Shown: in pieces, positions 38,133 through 49,965 of the stretch
Numbering within the stretch: position 1 is the stretch's first letter
Layout of the letters: every line of letters starts with the position of its first letter
Source of the DNA: Rutidosis leptorrhynchoides
Taxonomy: Eukaryota > Streptophyta > Magnoliopsida > Asterales > Asteraceae
Length of the DNA stretch: 64,000 nucleotides
Assembly (NCBI RefSeq): GCF_046630445.1
Contig: NC_092333.1
Span: forward strand, 719,254,001-719,318,000
Direction: 5' to 3'
Position numbers and translations under genes: made by a program
The notes under the pieces: model-generated
What the model was told of the DNA's origin: nothing
Database searches by the model: none
Seen by the model: only the letters and a program-made list of their open reading frames with translations

Positions 38133-40866
38133 ATTATTATACATAAAATACTACGACGAAGTCATGAGCGTGTCACTTTCAAAATGGGTTTTCAAGCGGG
38201 ATAGAGCTAAGGAAATTATGGGTTATAGCTATGGAGGTTATGGGTAATGTACGTGGGTATTATTGGCAAGTTAAACCGAGTGTTTATCATCTCTGTTGCG
38301 TCTACGTACTTCCCTGCAATATTGAATCACGATATTGATACGTGAGCATTCATATTTTATCTTTTATATATTAATTGTGTATCCATGTCTAGTGCTCGAG
38401 TATATATATTTATGCATGCTTGTATGCTAAATTTCGTCGTTAAACAGTTTATAATGAATCACGAATTAAATACATATATTACTAGTAAAAGGTATATGAT
38501 ATACATGTTTTTGGAAAGCTGGCGAAAAATCAATAACTTTTCATTTAGAAATCGCGTAATTTCGATGAACGAATCAAAAGATATGATCAACTGAATTATG
38601 ATTGACGTTAATTAGAATTGCTTTTGAATCTGCAATTAATATTTAAACAACTTGTTTGTAAGATTGATAAATTGGATTTTTGAATATTACCAACCGAGTA
38701 AATGAATCCTTATATAAGGTACGTCTCGTTTTGTTGAACTATTGGCAAAATTGACTTTTTGAAACGACTTTGGATAACTTTTGTATGTCGATCTCGAGCA
38801 TTAGGATTGTGATACACTATGACCTGACTTAGCTTGATAGACATTTATTGACCAACATATGTTCTCTAGGTTGAGATCTACGGTTATTTGGTAATCCGAG
38901 TTTCGGTCACATTTTGGTGAACGACTTTATATGCTGCTAAGGTGAGTTTCATTTGCTCCATTTTACTCTTTACGTGTTTGGGCTGAGAATACATGCAAAT
39001 GCTTTATTAACTGTTTTACAATATTTATATGCGTGAGTTTCATTTGCTCCCTTTTTAATTGCTTTTGCAATCTATATTTTTGGGCTGAGAATACATGCAC
39101 TTTATTTTAAACGCAATGGATACAAGTACATACTAAATTCTACACCGAGTTTGAACTGAAAATCATTTAGCTTTGGTAACTAGTAACTGCCAGTTATAAG
39201 AACTGGTGGGCGCGAGTAGTTATATATGGATCCATAGGGCTTGACATCCCCGTCTGTTCCAGGTATAGAAACCCTAGCCTGAACTATAAAACAGACGTAT
39301 GCTATTTGAGTTTAGTACACGTTGTTTTGCGTGTATTGTACATGTTGGTTGCATGTATATTAAAACATGGGTACTTATTATAACGTTAAAGTTTAGTTAC
39401 CAGGGTGCTCAATCTTGTAGAATATTTTAATAAACGTTTCTGGATGAAACAACTGGAATCTTGTGATCCATCTTTATGTACAGATTATGCAAAACATTAA
39501 AACTATGAACTTACCAACCTTTGTGTTGACACTTGTTAGCATGTTTATTCTCAGGTTCCCTAGAAGTCTTTCGCTGTTTGCTTATATGTATGACAAGCTA
39601 TGTGCATGGAGTCTTACATGGCATATTTTTCAAGGAAACGTTGTATTCACCAAATCATCACCATGTATCTTATTTTGACTGCATTGTTAACGGAAGTACT
39701 ATTGTAAACTATTATTTACGGTGATTGTCTATATGTAGAAATTATCAGCTGTCGAAAACCTTTGATTTAAATATTCATTTATGGTGTGCCTTTTCAAAAG
39801 AATGCAATGTTTACAAAACGTATCATATAGAGGTCAAATACCTCGCAATGAAATCGATGAATGACGTGTTCATCCATATGGATTTGGAGCGATCATCACA
39901 TCTAGTCAGATGTTTCACTACGAAAGAGTCCTCGGTCGGAATCCAAAACTTGATAGACTTACTACAACTGGTGTGCCTCAGTCGATCTTACGTTGTATCC
40001 GATAGACTTCTCTTACCAAGGGGTGGCACAGATAGTGTACTCTGAATCGGGGGTTGCGACTTCCCAATGACAGTGCCAATAACTATGTTCTATTAGTTGG
40101 AAAAGCGATTGAGTTTAAAGCATAACCGAAAAGCATTTCAACAACATACACAAACCATAACATATTTCGGCATTATAACTGCTTACATCATAGCATACAA
40201 TAAAGATAACTACTCATTAATCATGGCAACAATATCACAGAATATAATGATAGAAGACATTATATAAAGATAAAGGATAGAAGTACCAGTAGATTAAACG
40301 AGTTCTGAATACAAAAGTGACAACTTCAAACTCCAGACCGCTCCTAATACAATCTTCGACGTTCTTCTCCGGGTACTAGGTTTCCCGCACGGAGTCGAAT
40401 ACCTTGAAAGTATGACTAATATTGTACAAGAGAGAGAAAGAAGTGAATTGAAGTGTGTGTTTGAAATGAATGACAAAGACCCTTTAAATAAACTTGATTT
40501 TTGCCTGCAAACGGCTGGCAGGCCGTTTGGCAAGCCATTTGGCAGGCCGTTTGCAGGGGCCATTTGCCAGACCAGCCTGTTTGCAGGGGCCGTTTGCTGA
40601 GGGCGTGTGGCAGGCCATTTGTGAGCCAGGCAGGCCGTTTGGCTTGCTGATTCCCTGGATCGTAACTTGAATGCTTGTCTTTCACCGTTTTCGCTATAGA
40701 ATCTTCGTTTTAGCTCCGATTCTCTTGATTCTTTTTGCACCGTCTTCATAATTACTTGTTCTTCAATTCTAACCGACGAAGTGGATATTTTTCCGACAAA
40801 TTTCGAATCTTTCTTGTTTTTGGGCTTTAATACCGGGGTTAAAACGTGACTTTTTAGCCGATATCA

Positions 40867-42254
40867 AATATCCCACACTTAGACTTTGCTTGTCCTCAAG
40901 CAAACTCTCATTTTACCTTAAGAAATCTTTTCGGAGTTTCTTTTCTAATAGCCTAAGCAGTTTGATTTTTATTATAAGAGTGAAATATAAGGTGAGTCAT
41001 CTACGTTATGATTGAAACTATCTCTGCAAGCATGCGAGGAGGTTACATGACATAGGCTAGCTTTCATGGGTCACTCAAATCAGACAAGTGTTTAGGGTTC
41101 CCTATAGATCTAAGAAATAAATTCACTCATAGCCAGTCATGTTGCACCCATCATCGTAGGCTTGATAAAGACTCAAATCCTTGCTACTAATGTGAGAACG
41201 GTAGTAATCTTAGCTTCTAGGTCATTTGTGGAAAGGAATTTTTGAGTGGTAGTGAAGTTGTTTTTGACGAGTGAGAAAAAGGGTAATGTAGTCTTTATGC
41301 AGACTTTTATTCGGATAGATAGGAGTGCTGAAATGTTTGAGAAGCACTTTTGAGCTTTTCTTCATTTGATAATCATTTTCGGTCAAGTTCTTCTTCGGCG
41401 TTTCTCTCTTTATAAGTTTTGCTCCCTTTTTCAAAACTTTGAAAATTTTTCCGGTAAACGTTTTCAAAACCTTTGTCATGATACTTGAGAGGTTTATAAC
41501 ATCAGGTTTTCGGAAGGAAACTCATTTTCTGGATTTTTTGAGTAATAGTAAAAGATGATGTGAATGTGGTGGTGAAGTAGAAGTAGTGGAGGTGCGGAAG
41601 GCTTATTTTTGACAAATGTATAGCTCTTCTGATTATAACCGAATCACATTTCGCTGCTTTGGAAATGTAGATCTAAAGCAAGTTCTGATTCTGAGCACAG
41701 ACATCGGCACTCTTAACGGAAAACAGTGAAGAATTAAAGATGAATGCTGGTCTTATTTGGGGTGCCTCACCATAATCAATTTAGGTCGATAATGCCTTAG
41801 TCATGCAATGCTCTATTAGAGACTTGGTTCAACCTAAAAAGATTTCTACCTTACTTAAGCCTTATTTTTATTTACAAACGTTTTAGGTCTTCAAAAATAT
41901 TTTTTCGAAACGGCTTTCTCTTGTTAAAAATTTTGAAATTTGGCTTAAGAACTTGGAATCTTTGTAATGGGTTATTTTAATACAGCATAAAAAGATTATA
42001 CCAACATCCCACACTTAGACAAATATTGTCCTCAATGTTCCTAGTGTATCCCACACTTAGGAGTTTTTGTTGAAGATTTGGGATTATTCGTTTAGTGTTT
42101 ATTTGGGTTGGAATCCCACACTTAGTGATAAGCTTAGGATGCGGCATAATTTAAAAATTTGAGTTAGTAGCTGGAAGAAAGGGTACCCCCAGCAGACGTG
42201 GTTGCTTGTGAAGAGTTGGCTGGCTTGGAAGTCTCGTCCTTTATTTATCGGCTC
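40867..42254 (-). repeat. 3' untranslated block, copy 1 (next to LTR B)
   Basis: It is parallel to 44221-45600 beyond LTR C: both start ATCCCACACTTAGACTTTGC, then share CTCTGCAAGCATGCGAGGAG, the AGTAGAAGTAGTGGAGGTGC block, and further CCCACACTTAG motifs. It ends at the edge of LTR C after CGTCCTTTATT, with no primer site there. The frame at 41222-41479 is not conserved in the other copy. Confidence 0.75.
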
Positions 42255-44220
42255 TGATATGGCCAAAACGGATGGTTTTTATTCACGCGGTGTCTTCAGG
42301 CCGCAGCTCGCCAGGATCAGCCACTCGTGGGAGGAAAGTACTGTTTTAAATTTATATTTAGCGGGGCCTAAATCTTACTACTCCTTATAAGTAAGGGAAG
42401 TATGACCTAGAGTCGTATTTTTGAGATATCAGTAGAATCGAACCTATATTTAAGCCTAAGATAGTTACAGAGTAGTGCATATTTATGTTTGGGATTTTCT
42501 ACTTTAATAAGACAGATAAAGTAAATGCGATAAAATTCGTAATCCAGATAAGGTTAAAGTGAGTGCATACTATGACTTCATCAGTTATTCTGCCGAGATT
42601 ATGGAATGCTGGCTCATGAATAGGCAGAGGCCCTGTATTCATTACACTGGTCCTAAATGCCCCTGTCATAAGACATGTCACTGGGTACTACGCTAGGCTT
42701 GAAGATTCTGAATAGACAGCAACGTCCCTTACCCCCGACGCCCGTGCAGTCTGACTACAGGCATACACATTCAGACAACTCATCCAATTGAGCGACTCGG
42801 TTGGGTGACGTATTAACATTCCAAAATGGTCTAAACTTTCTTAAGCATAATATAATACATGGTTTACCATATCCGAGAGACGTGATGCGTTTCAATTCTT
42901 TCGTTAATGATTGTTAAAAGATAGTTAGGCTCTTAAAAAGAGTTCATCCATAAAGAACACCATGGCCAAGTCAAGCTGACTTCCATGAACACGTTCAGTT
43001 ATCCTAACGGTCCAATCCTTTATGTGTCTAAATAAACAGTTCCTTAATTAACTAAGAATCCCTCAAGCGGGGTGCAATGCTTGAGACCGCGTTATGGTGC
43101 AGTGTACTGGTCAACACTAACCGGGTTCCATGGCCTTACTTAGCAGAGGTATAGCTTACAACAACCACTGTGCTTCAGCGTGCACGTACGAAGTTTATAT
43201 GCTTGGTGACTACACTAGCATGGTCTAGGACCGAAAATGTAATAAGGGTCTAGTCAGATGTTTCACTACGAAAGAGTCCTTAATCGGAATCCAAAGCTCG
43301 ATAGACTTACTACAACCGGTGTGCCTCGGTCAATCTTACATTGTATCCGATAGACTTCTCTTACCAAGGGGTGACACAGATAGTGTACTCTGAATCGGGG
43401 TTCGCGACTTCCCAATAACAGAGCCTGTAACTACATTCTATTAGTTAGAAAAGTGATTGAGTTTAAAGCATAATCGGAAAGCATTTCAACAGCATACACA
43501 GACCATAATATTATTTCGGCATTATAACTGCTTACATCATAGCATACACTAAAGATAACTACTCGCTAATCATGGCAACAATATCATAAAACATTATATA
43601 ATATAAAGGATAGAAGTACCGGTAGATTAAACGAGTTTCGAATACAAAAGTGACAACTTCAAGACTCCAGACCACTCCTAATACAATCTTCAGCGTTCTT
43701 CTCCGGGTACTAGGTTTCCCGCACGGAGTCGAAGGCCTTGAGAGTATGACTAATATTGTACAAGAGAGAGAAAGAAGTGAATTGAAGTGTATGTTGGAAT
43801 GAATGACAAAGACCCTTTAAATAGACTAGGATTTTGCCAAAATATGACTGGCATGCCGTATGGCAGGCCGTATGGTGGCCTGTATTTGGCAGCCCGTTTG
43901 ACTGGCAGCCCATTTCTTGGGGGCGTTTGCTGGGCTATTTGGTAGGCCGTACTCCATACTGGCAGGCCGTGTGGCAGGCCGTATCTAATGCTGGTCAGCC
44001 TTGATTCCCTGGATCGTAACTTGATTTCTTGTCTTTCACCGTTTTCACTCTAGAATCTTCGTTTTAGCTCCGATTCTCTTGATTCTTTTTGCACCGCCTT
44101 CGTAATTACTTGTTCTTTAATTCTAACCGACGAAGTGGGTATTTTGCTGACAAAGTTCGAATCTTTCTTGTTTTTGGGCCTTAATACCGGGGTGAAAACG
44201 TGACTTTTTAGCCGATATCA
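42255..44220 (-). repeat. LTR C
   Basis: 1966 bp from TGATATGGCC to GCCGATATCA, uninterrupted. It is more diverged from B and D than they are from each other, for example in the first 80 bases and by a deletion of about 20 bp near 43590. The GC-rich phrase array at 43840-44010 is also shorter and altered. Confidence 0.85.
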
Positions 44221-45650
44221 AATATCCCACACTTAGACTTTGCTTGCCCTCAAGCAAACTCTCATTCTTTAAGAATCTTTTCAGTGTTTCTTTTCTAATA
44301 GCCTAAGCGGTTTGCTTTTATTGTAAGAGCAAAAAGATAAGGTGAGTCATCTATGTTAGGATTGAAGTTATCTCTGCAAGCATGCGAGGAGGTTACATGA
44401 CATAGGCTAGATTTTACGGGTCATTCAAATCACTCAAGTGTTTAGGGTTCCCTATAGATCTAAGAAATGAATACACTCATAGCCAGTCATGCTGCACCCA
44501 TCGTCATAGGCTTAATAAAGACTCAAATCCTTGCGGCTAATGCGAGAGCGGTAGTAATCTCAGCTTTTATAGGTCATTTGTCAATGATGGGAAAGGAATT
44601 TTGGAGTGGTGGTGAAGTGAAATAAAGGGTGATGTAGTCTTTATACAGACTTTTATTCAGATAGATAGGAGTGCTTAAGTATTTTGAGAAGCACTTTGGA
44701 ACTTTTCTTCAATTGATAATCATTTTTGGTCGAGTTCTCTTCGACGTTTCTCTTTATATAGTTCTGTTCCTTTTCTCAGAACTTGAAAATCATTTTTTTT
44801 AGACTTCCTCTCGAGAAACTTTTTGCCGGTAAACTTTTTCAAGACCTTTGCCATGATACTTGAGAGGTTTATAACATCGGGTTTTCGGAAGGAATCTCAT
44901 TTTCTGGATTTTTTGAGAAATAGTTATGGTGATGTGGATGTGGTGGTGGAGTAGAAGTAGTGGAGGTGCGAAAGGTTTATATTTGACAAATGGCTAGCTA
45001 TTTTGATTACAAACGAATCACGTTTCGCTACTTGGAGATGTAGATCTAAAGCAAGTTCTGATTCTGAGCACAGACATCGGCACTCTCAACGGAAAATAGT
45101 GAAGCATTAAAGATGAATGCTGGTCTTATTTAGGGTGCCTCACCATAATCAATTTAGGTCGATAATGCCTTAGTCATGCAATGCTCTATTAGAGATTTCA
45201 ATCTAACAAGATTTCCACCTTACTTATGCCTTATTTTTATTGACAAACGTTTCAGGTTTTCAAAAATACTCTTTCGAAAAGGGTTTCTTTTGCAAAAATT
45301 TTAAAATTTGGCTTAAGGACTTGGAATCTTCGTAATGGGTTATTATAATACAGCTTAAAAAGATACCAACATCCTACACTTAGAAGAACATTGTCCTCAA
45401 TATTCCTAATGTATACCACACTTGGAGATTTGGGAGTATTTGTCTAGTGCTTTTATTGGGTGTTATCCCACACTTAGTGATAAGCTAGGATGTGGCATAG
45501 TTTGAATCTTGAGCTAGTAGCGAGAAGAAAGAAATACCCCTAGCAGATGCAGCTGGTTTCCAATCCTTGCGTCTTTATTGGCTCATTTATCGTCCTTTAT
45601 TCTTCTACTCTACTTTATTACACGGGTTGCCTCCCGAGAAGCGCTTTTGT
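44221..45650 (-). repeat. 3' untranslated block, copy 2 (between acidic ORF and LTR C)
   Basis: Homologous to 40867-42240, with several CCCACACTTAG motifs. On the minus strand the block starts after the acidic ORF with GCGCTTCTCGGGAGGCAACC (45624-45643), a phrase I associate with Athila-type elements. No genes. Confidence 0.7.
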
Positions 45651-46217
45651 TTAAGGTCGTTGGCTCAACCGTAGTGATGCTTCAAAAAGCAAACATTCCT
45701 CGCTGATGGTTGTGATCTTGGTCTTTCCGAGGGAATGTGAGTCTTGGTGGATAAATCCTGAGAAAGTGTCGAACCAATAGTGGTAACAGATCTGATACTT
45801 CTCTTGAAGTTCTTCTGAAAGATAAGTAGTGCGCAGTTTCGACTCTTGATAAGTCTTGAAGTCCGATGAGGATATGATCCACAGCTCTGCTGGTTGACCC
45901 ATGAATGTCAATCATAGAAGCAGTGCTGGTGTTGATGATTTCTCTGATGGGATGCTCATTTCGGAGGTCTCCAAACAATGTCAGAAACTGTATATTTAGA
46001 ATTTTGAAGTCTTCGGAACGGTGATCTCCATAGTAAGAGTCTGTTGCTTTGCACAGATTAGTTAAGAGACGAAGCTGGAAAGAAGTGAACAGCAATCCTG
46101 ATCCGAGTATTAATTTCACCGTCTTTGAGTATATCTCCCGACATCCAGCTTTAAATGTGAAACTAGGATCTGTGGATTCGTGGATGATACGTGATAGCTG
46201 CTTTGTAACATAGGTGG
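45651..46217 (-). pseudogene. Acidic ORF of the Athila-like element, C-terminal part
   Basis: On the minus strand the frame is open from the insertion site at 46217 down to the stop near 45682. It gives about 178 residues with several Leu/Ile-rich helices and an Arg/His-rich end. I recognise no domain. It is in frame with the acidic ORF at 57161-58219 once the chromovirus and one target duplication are set aside, apart from a TGA just before the junction. It is therefore the downstream part of the same coding region. Confidence 0.65.
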
Positions 46218-46222
46218 CAATG
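46218..46222. other. Target-site duplication, left copy (CAATG)
   Basis: CAATG at 46218-46222 and again at 57151-57155 exactly flanks the intact chromovirus. Confidence 0.95.
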
Positions 46223-46920
46223 TGTAACGACCCGCATTTTTTCGATCATACTATACTTATAAGATTAATATTTACATAAATTAAACCTTGCCAACATGAT
46301 AAGCAATCCAAATTGTCGAGATTTATATTTCCGAAAAGAGTTTTACGCAACGTTTGACCGTCTAGTTTGACCAATGATATCACGAACTATACAATATATA
46401 ATAATTATACGTTTGTGTATATATATGTATATATACATATTTAACATGATTAATAAATGTTTTAATATCTCATTTTGTATTAATAACAACAAGTTATAAG
46501 TATATTTTGAAACTACTAACTTAAGTTTTCAAAATGATAACAATACGTAACGTTAATTGACATAAATACTTAAGACTTATAATGTTTATACATATATTGT
46601 ATAAGTAATGTATTTAATCACTTTTAAAGACTTAAATACGTAAAATCATATAAGTGTATTCACAAAAGATAGCTATATTTGAATCCTCATTCCATTTTTC
46701 ACAAAATTTCTATACGTATACCTAGAGTATTTGTACTCGTATCATACCAAGCTTCTATACGTATTTACTAATAGTAAATACACATCAAATCACCACCTAA
46801 CCCACCCTTGTTACTGCCCTTAGAGCAAGGTAATTGGATTTTGGATGCATGCATGAATTATTACACAAAAATACAACATGTGAACTTGTCCATCATCATC
46901 ATCATTCACGTTTTTATGGT

Positions 46921-46930
46921 GTATATATAC
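46921..46930 (+). promoter_or_regulatory. TATA box of the intact 5' LTR
   Basis: GTATATATAC, followed about 40-80 bp later by a CT-rich segment typical of plant transcription starts. The exact start site is not visible from sequence. Confidence 0.55.
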
Positions 46931-48304
46931 ATGATCATTTTGCTTCATTTACTACTTCAATTTCCTAGCTAAAACACACACTCTTTCTTACTCTCTAAAC
47001 TCCATAACAACCCAGCAAAATTCCATAAAGATCTAGCTTCAAAAACCATACTAAAACACCATAAGAAAACCATACAAAAACACTTCAAGAAAACCCTCCA
47101 AGAACACCAACTTACTTCCAATCTTTCACCCTTTTGATTCTAGCTTCTTACTTCTCTTTTACAGCAACTTCATCCAAGAAACTTGAGGTAGAATATATGT
47201 TCATAACCTTATTCGATTCATATATATATAGCTATCATATTTTGTGGTATACAAGTTTAACAACAAGAACATAGTTTGAATGTTTTCAAACTTGTTTGCA
47301 AACTAAATAGATCCTTCTAACTTAACTTTTAAAATACTTCAAGACCTGTAATATAACTTATGTATATGCTAATTTAACAAGGTAAAACTTGGTTTTTCAA
47401 AGTATAAGTATTTTTAGAAAAATGGTCATTAAATGATTTTGTTGTAACGAAAATGATTAACTTCATAAGTTTCACTAAAGTTTGACCTATGCCGTGTGAT
47501 TTTGAATACAAACTAAGGTATTTACAGTTCATAGTCTTAAAGAGGGACTCGATCCAAGGAGATGGCAAGTTGAATCAACGAAAACGGACTTGTAACGAAG
47601 AAACTATGACCGAAACAAAATTGGTTATCCAAGGCTTAAATGACTTCGGGATTCATTGGAAAAATTTACATAAAATCACATACTTCTAAGATAACATGAT
47701 ATTTTATATATATGTACTTATAATTCAATTTTATATGGTTCAGGATCACCCGTAAACAACACGAGAAGATTAATCATAAGATCCCATGATTGTACGCAAC
47801 ACGTCATTTGACAACACCGGTACCATGGGTCAAGATTAATCTCGACCAATACATATACGTTGGGGTTTTATTTATTTCGTTGGGGGTTTTATTTATTGCG
47901 GGTATATTAAACATCTAAAAATGAACCATTAAAAATTGAATTACTAACATCGGAATGCTAACTTCGGACTAAGGAAATATTCAAAGTATTAAAAGTATAA
48001 CAAGTATATATATATATGTAACGTTTGTTTAAAATGAAAACATATTGATATATTATATATGGATAGGTCCGTGATATCAACCGGAAGACCGAGTCAAATT
48101 ATATATATCATCAAGACAAGTGTGAGTATATAGTCCCACTTTTAAACTCTAAATATTTCGGGATGAGAATACATGTATTTTATGTTTTACGATATGGACA
48201 CAAGTAACTGAAAAATATATTCTACGTTGAGTTGTACCACTGGCATACTTCCCTGTAGCTTGGTAACTAATATTTACAGCGGTATTGTAAACGCGAATCC
48301 TGTT

Positions 48305-48316
48305 GATAGATCTATC
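48305..48316 (+). other. Palindrome in the R-U5 region, conserved across families
   Basis: GATAGATCTATC followed by GGGCCTGACAACCCC. The solo LTR has TATGGATCCATA (39225-39236) followed by GGGCTTGACATCCCC at the same place, so pairing is kept while the bases differ. Confidence 0.6.
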
Positions 48317-48937
48317 GGGCCTGACAACCCCAACCGGACTGGACGACCAGTATTCAACGGTTGCACAGTACTTCGTTTTTGTGACTACACTTGGTACGGT
48401 GTAGTAAGATTTCATATTAAAGGGAATATGCGACGTGAAAATGTTAAGTATGGTTACCGAGTGCTCAACCACTTAGAATACTTTTATTAAACTGATTATA
48501 TACGAAATCTTGTGGTCTATATATATATTGCAGCCGGCATTAAACCTATATCTCACCAACTTTATGTTGACCTTTTTAAACATGTCTATTCTCAGGTGAT
48601 TTCTAAAGCTTCCGCTGCATCATGTTGGATCTAACCAGGATCTTGCGTACGCATGTTTGTGTCAAAAATAAAACTGCATATCCAAGATGTTGTACTGTAA
48701 AATATGCTAGAAACCGTGTTGTTGTCATCATTTGTAAAGTTTGTAAGTCGAAGATTATCGCTAAACGTTAATCTTCTTTTTATTGTCTTAAGTTTGTAAC
48801 AAAAATAATGGTTATGGTTTGTAATGTATAATATATGCAGTTTTCTTTCAAAAATGTCTCATATAGAGGTCAATACCTCGCAATGAAATCATACGTTATC
48901 TAACGCGTTCTTATGGTTAAGGACGGGTTATGACATG

Positions 48938-48949
48938 TGGTATCAGAGC
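48938..48949 (+). other. Primer-binding site (initiator Met tRNA type)
   Basis: TGGTATCAGAGC starts two bases after the LTR end, complementary to the 3' end of plant initiator tRNA-Met. It primes minus-strand DNA synthesis. Confidence 0.95.
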
Positions 48950-49134
48950 GGTGGTCTTAGCGAACCAGGTTTGCATTAGTGTGTCTAAACCGATAAGTCG
49001 TTAGGATACATTAGTAAGTCTGGACTTTGACCGGGTTTGATTTTAAAAAAAAAAAACCATTGCTTATCACTGTTGGTTAAAAATTCATATGTAAATATTA
49101 TGTAAGTACTAATGGGTTAGTTGTTGTGTGATAG

Positions 49135-49605
49135 ATGTCGGGCTCGAAACTTATTATCACATTCAGCGACTCCGAATCAGAATCTTCAGATTGTGTTTCA
49201 GTCATTAACATATCCGATGACGAAAATGGTATTTTTGGGGAAGACTCACAATTTCCAGATGAACCAACTATAGAAATATTGGAAAGTGAACCCGAGGAGG
49301 AAAGTGAACCCGAAGAGGAAAGTGAACCCGAAGAAGAAAGTGAACCCGAGGAAGAAATACTAGAAATTACGAAAGAAAAATTCGATCAAGGAAAGAAACG
49401 AAAAGCGAATGAATTAGAAAATTCAAATCCCGAACTTAGTGAGAATGACGTAGCACCAATTCCACTCAACACTACCACCCCTATTCCCGCTATTCCTATT
49501 AGTGCTATCCCCGCATCTAGTTCTTCGGCTCCTCAGCCAAAACGTAGGCAGACAGCTAGGATAAGCGTTAGGCCATTCATTGGAACTAAACGCCCTAGAA
49601 AATAG
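49135..49605 (+). CDS. Leader ORF of the intact chromovirus, acidic repeat protein
   Basis: 156 residues in an open frame between primer site and gag-pol, starting at the first ATG after the PBS. The first 50 residues are rich in Ser, Asp and Glu. At about residues 52-75 there are tandem SEPEEE units (four near-identical 6-residue copies). Basic clusters follow: KKRK near residue 87 and KRRQ near 137, with the C-terminus ending KRPRK. Both types look like nuclear localisation signals. A Pro/Ile/Ala/Ser spacer lies between. I recognise no family. The layout suits a small nuclear or chromatin-associated factor, or an RNA-binding accessory protein, but that is inference. A gap of 360 nt separates it from gag-pol, so the latter would need reinitiation, another start or a spliced RNA. 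A decayed analogue lies at 14333-14854. Confidence 0.7.
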   Translation: MSGSKLIITFSDSESESSDCVSVINISDDENGIFGEDSQFPDEPTIEILESEPEEESEPEEESEPEEESEPEEEILEITKEKFDQGKKRKANELENSNPELSENDVAPIPLNTTTPIPAIPISAIPASSSSAPQPKRRQTARISVRPFIGTKRPRK

Positions 49606-49800
49606 ACCGAACGATGCACTGCCGTATTAAGCCATGGAATCATATAATGTTTTGTATAATATTATTAGTGTGGTTTGCTTAAAGTTTGATGTAAGATAAG
49701 CATATGTAAAATAGCGAAGTATGAAATGCAATAATTTTCCATGGTTAAGTATTATTTAGATTGTAGTAATTGATTCTGTACTAAGCTATTAAGTATGAAC

Positions 49801-49821
49801 ATTAACGGGTAGGTACTACCC
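49801..49821 (+). other. Internal polypurine-like motif with hairpin
   Basis: ATTAACGGGTAGGTACTACCC contains the PPT-like TTAACGGGTAGGTA and can fold as GGGTAG-GTA-CTACCC. It lies between leader ORF and gag-pol. The 3' PPT of the same element is TTAACGGGGAGGTAA (54423-54437). Confidence 0.6.
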
Positions 49822-49965
49822 AAGATATAATTATAAAACGCTAATAAGAAGAAAAGGCTTTTATAATAATACCTGGTTCATATTATTAACAAGCTATAAA
49901 TGTACTATAAATACATACTACATCTATAATAATCCATGTGAATAATTATTTTCTTTCATTAGGAA

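Larger units (their letters stand above)
46223..48935 (+). repeat. 5' LTR of the intact chromovirus
   Basis: From TGTAACGACC to GGTTATGACA. A TATA box (GTATATATAC) lies at 46921-46930, followed by a CT-rich leader (46970-47010), so U3 is about 700 bp and R-U5 about 2 kb. The frames at 47374-47689 and 48149-48490 are identical in the 3' LTR and have no protein features, so I do not call them. Confidence 0.95.

Noticed and set aside
47374-48490. Several open frames of 60-107 codons, repeated exactly at 55589-56705
   Set aside because: They lie in the two LTRs, which are nearly identical by descent; there are no protein features and both strands overlap.
49135-49605. Host nuclear protein gene on the basis of acidic repeats and NLS-like clusters
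   Set aside because: It lies between PBS and gag-pol inside an intact element on the same strand, so it belongs to the element.
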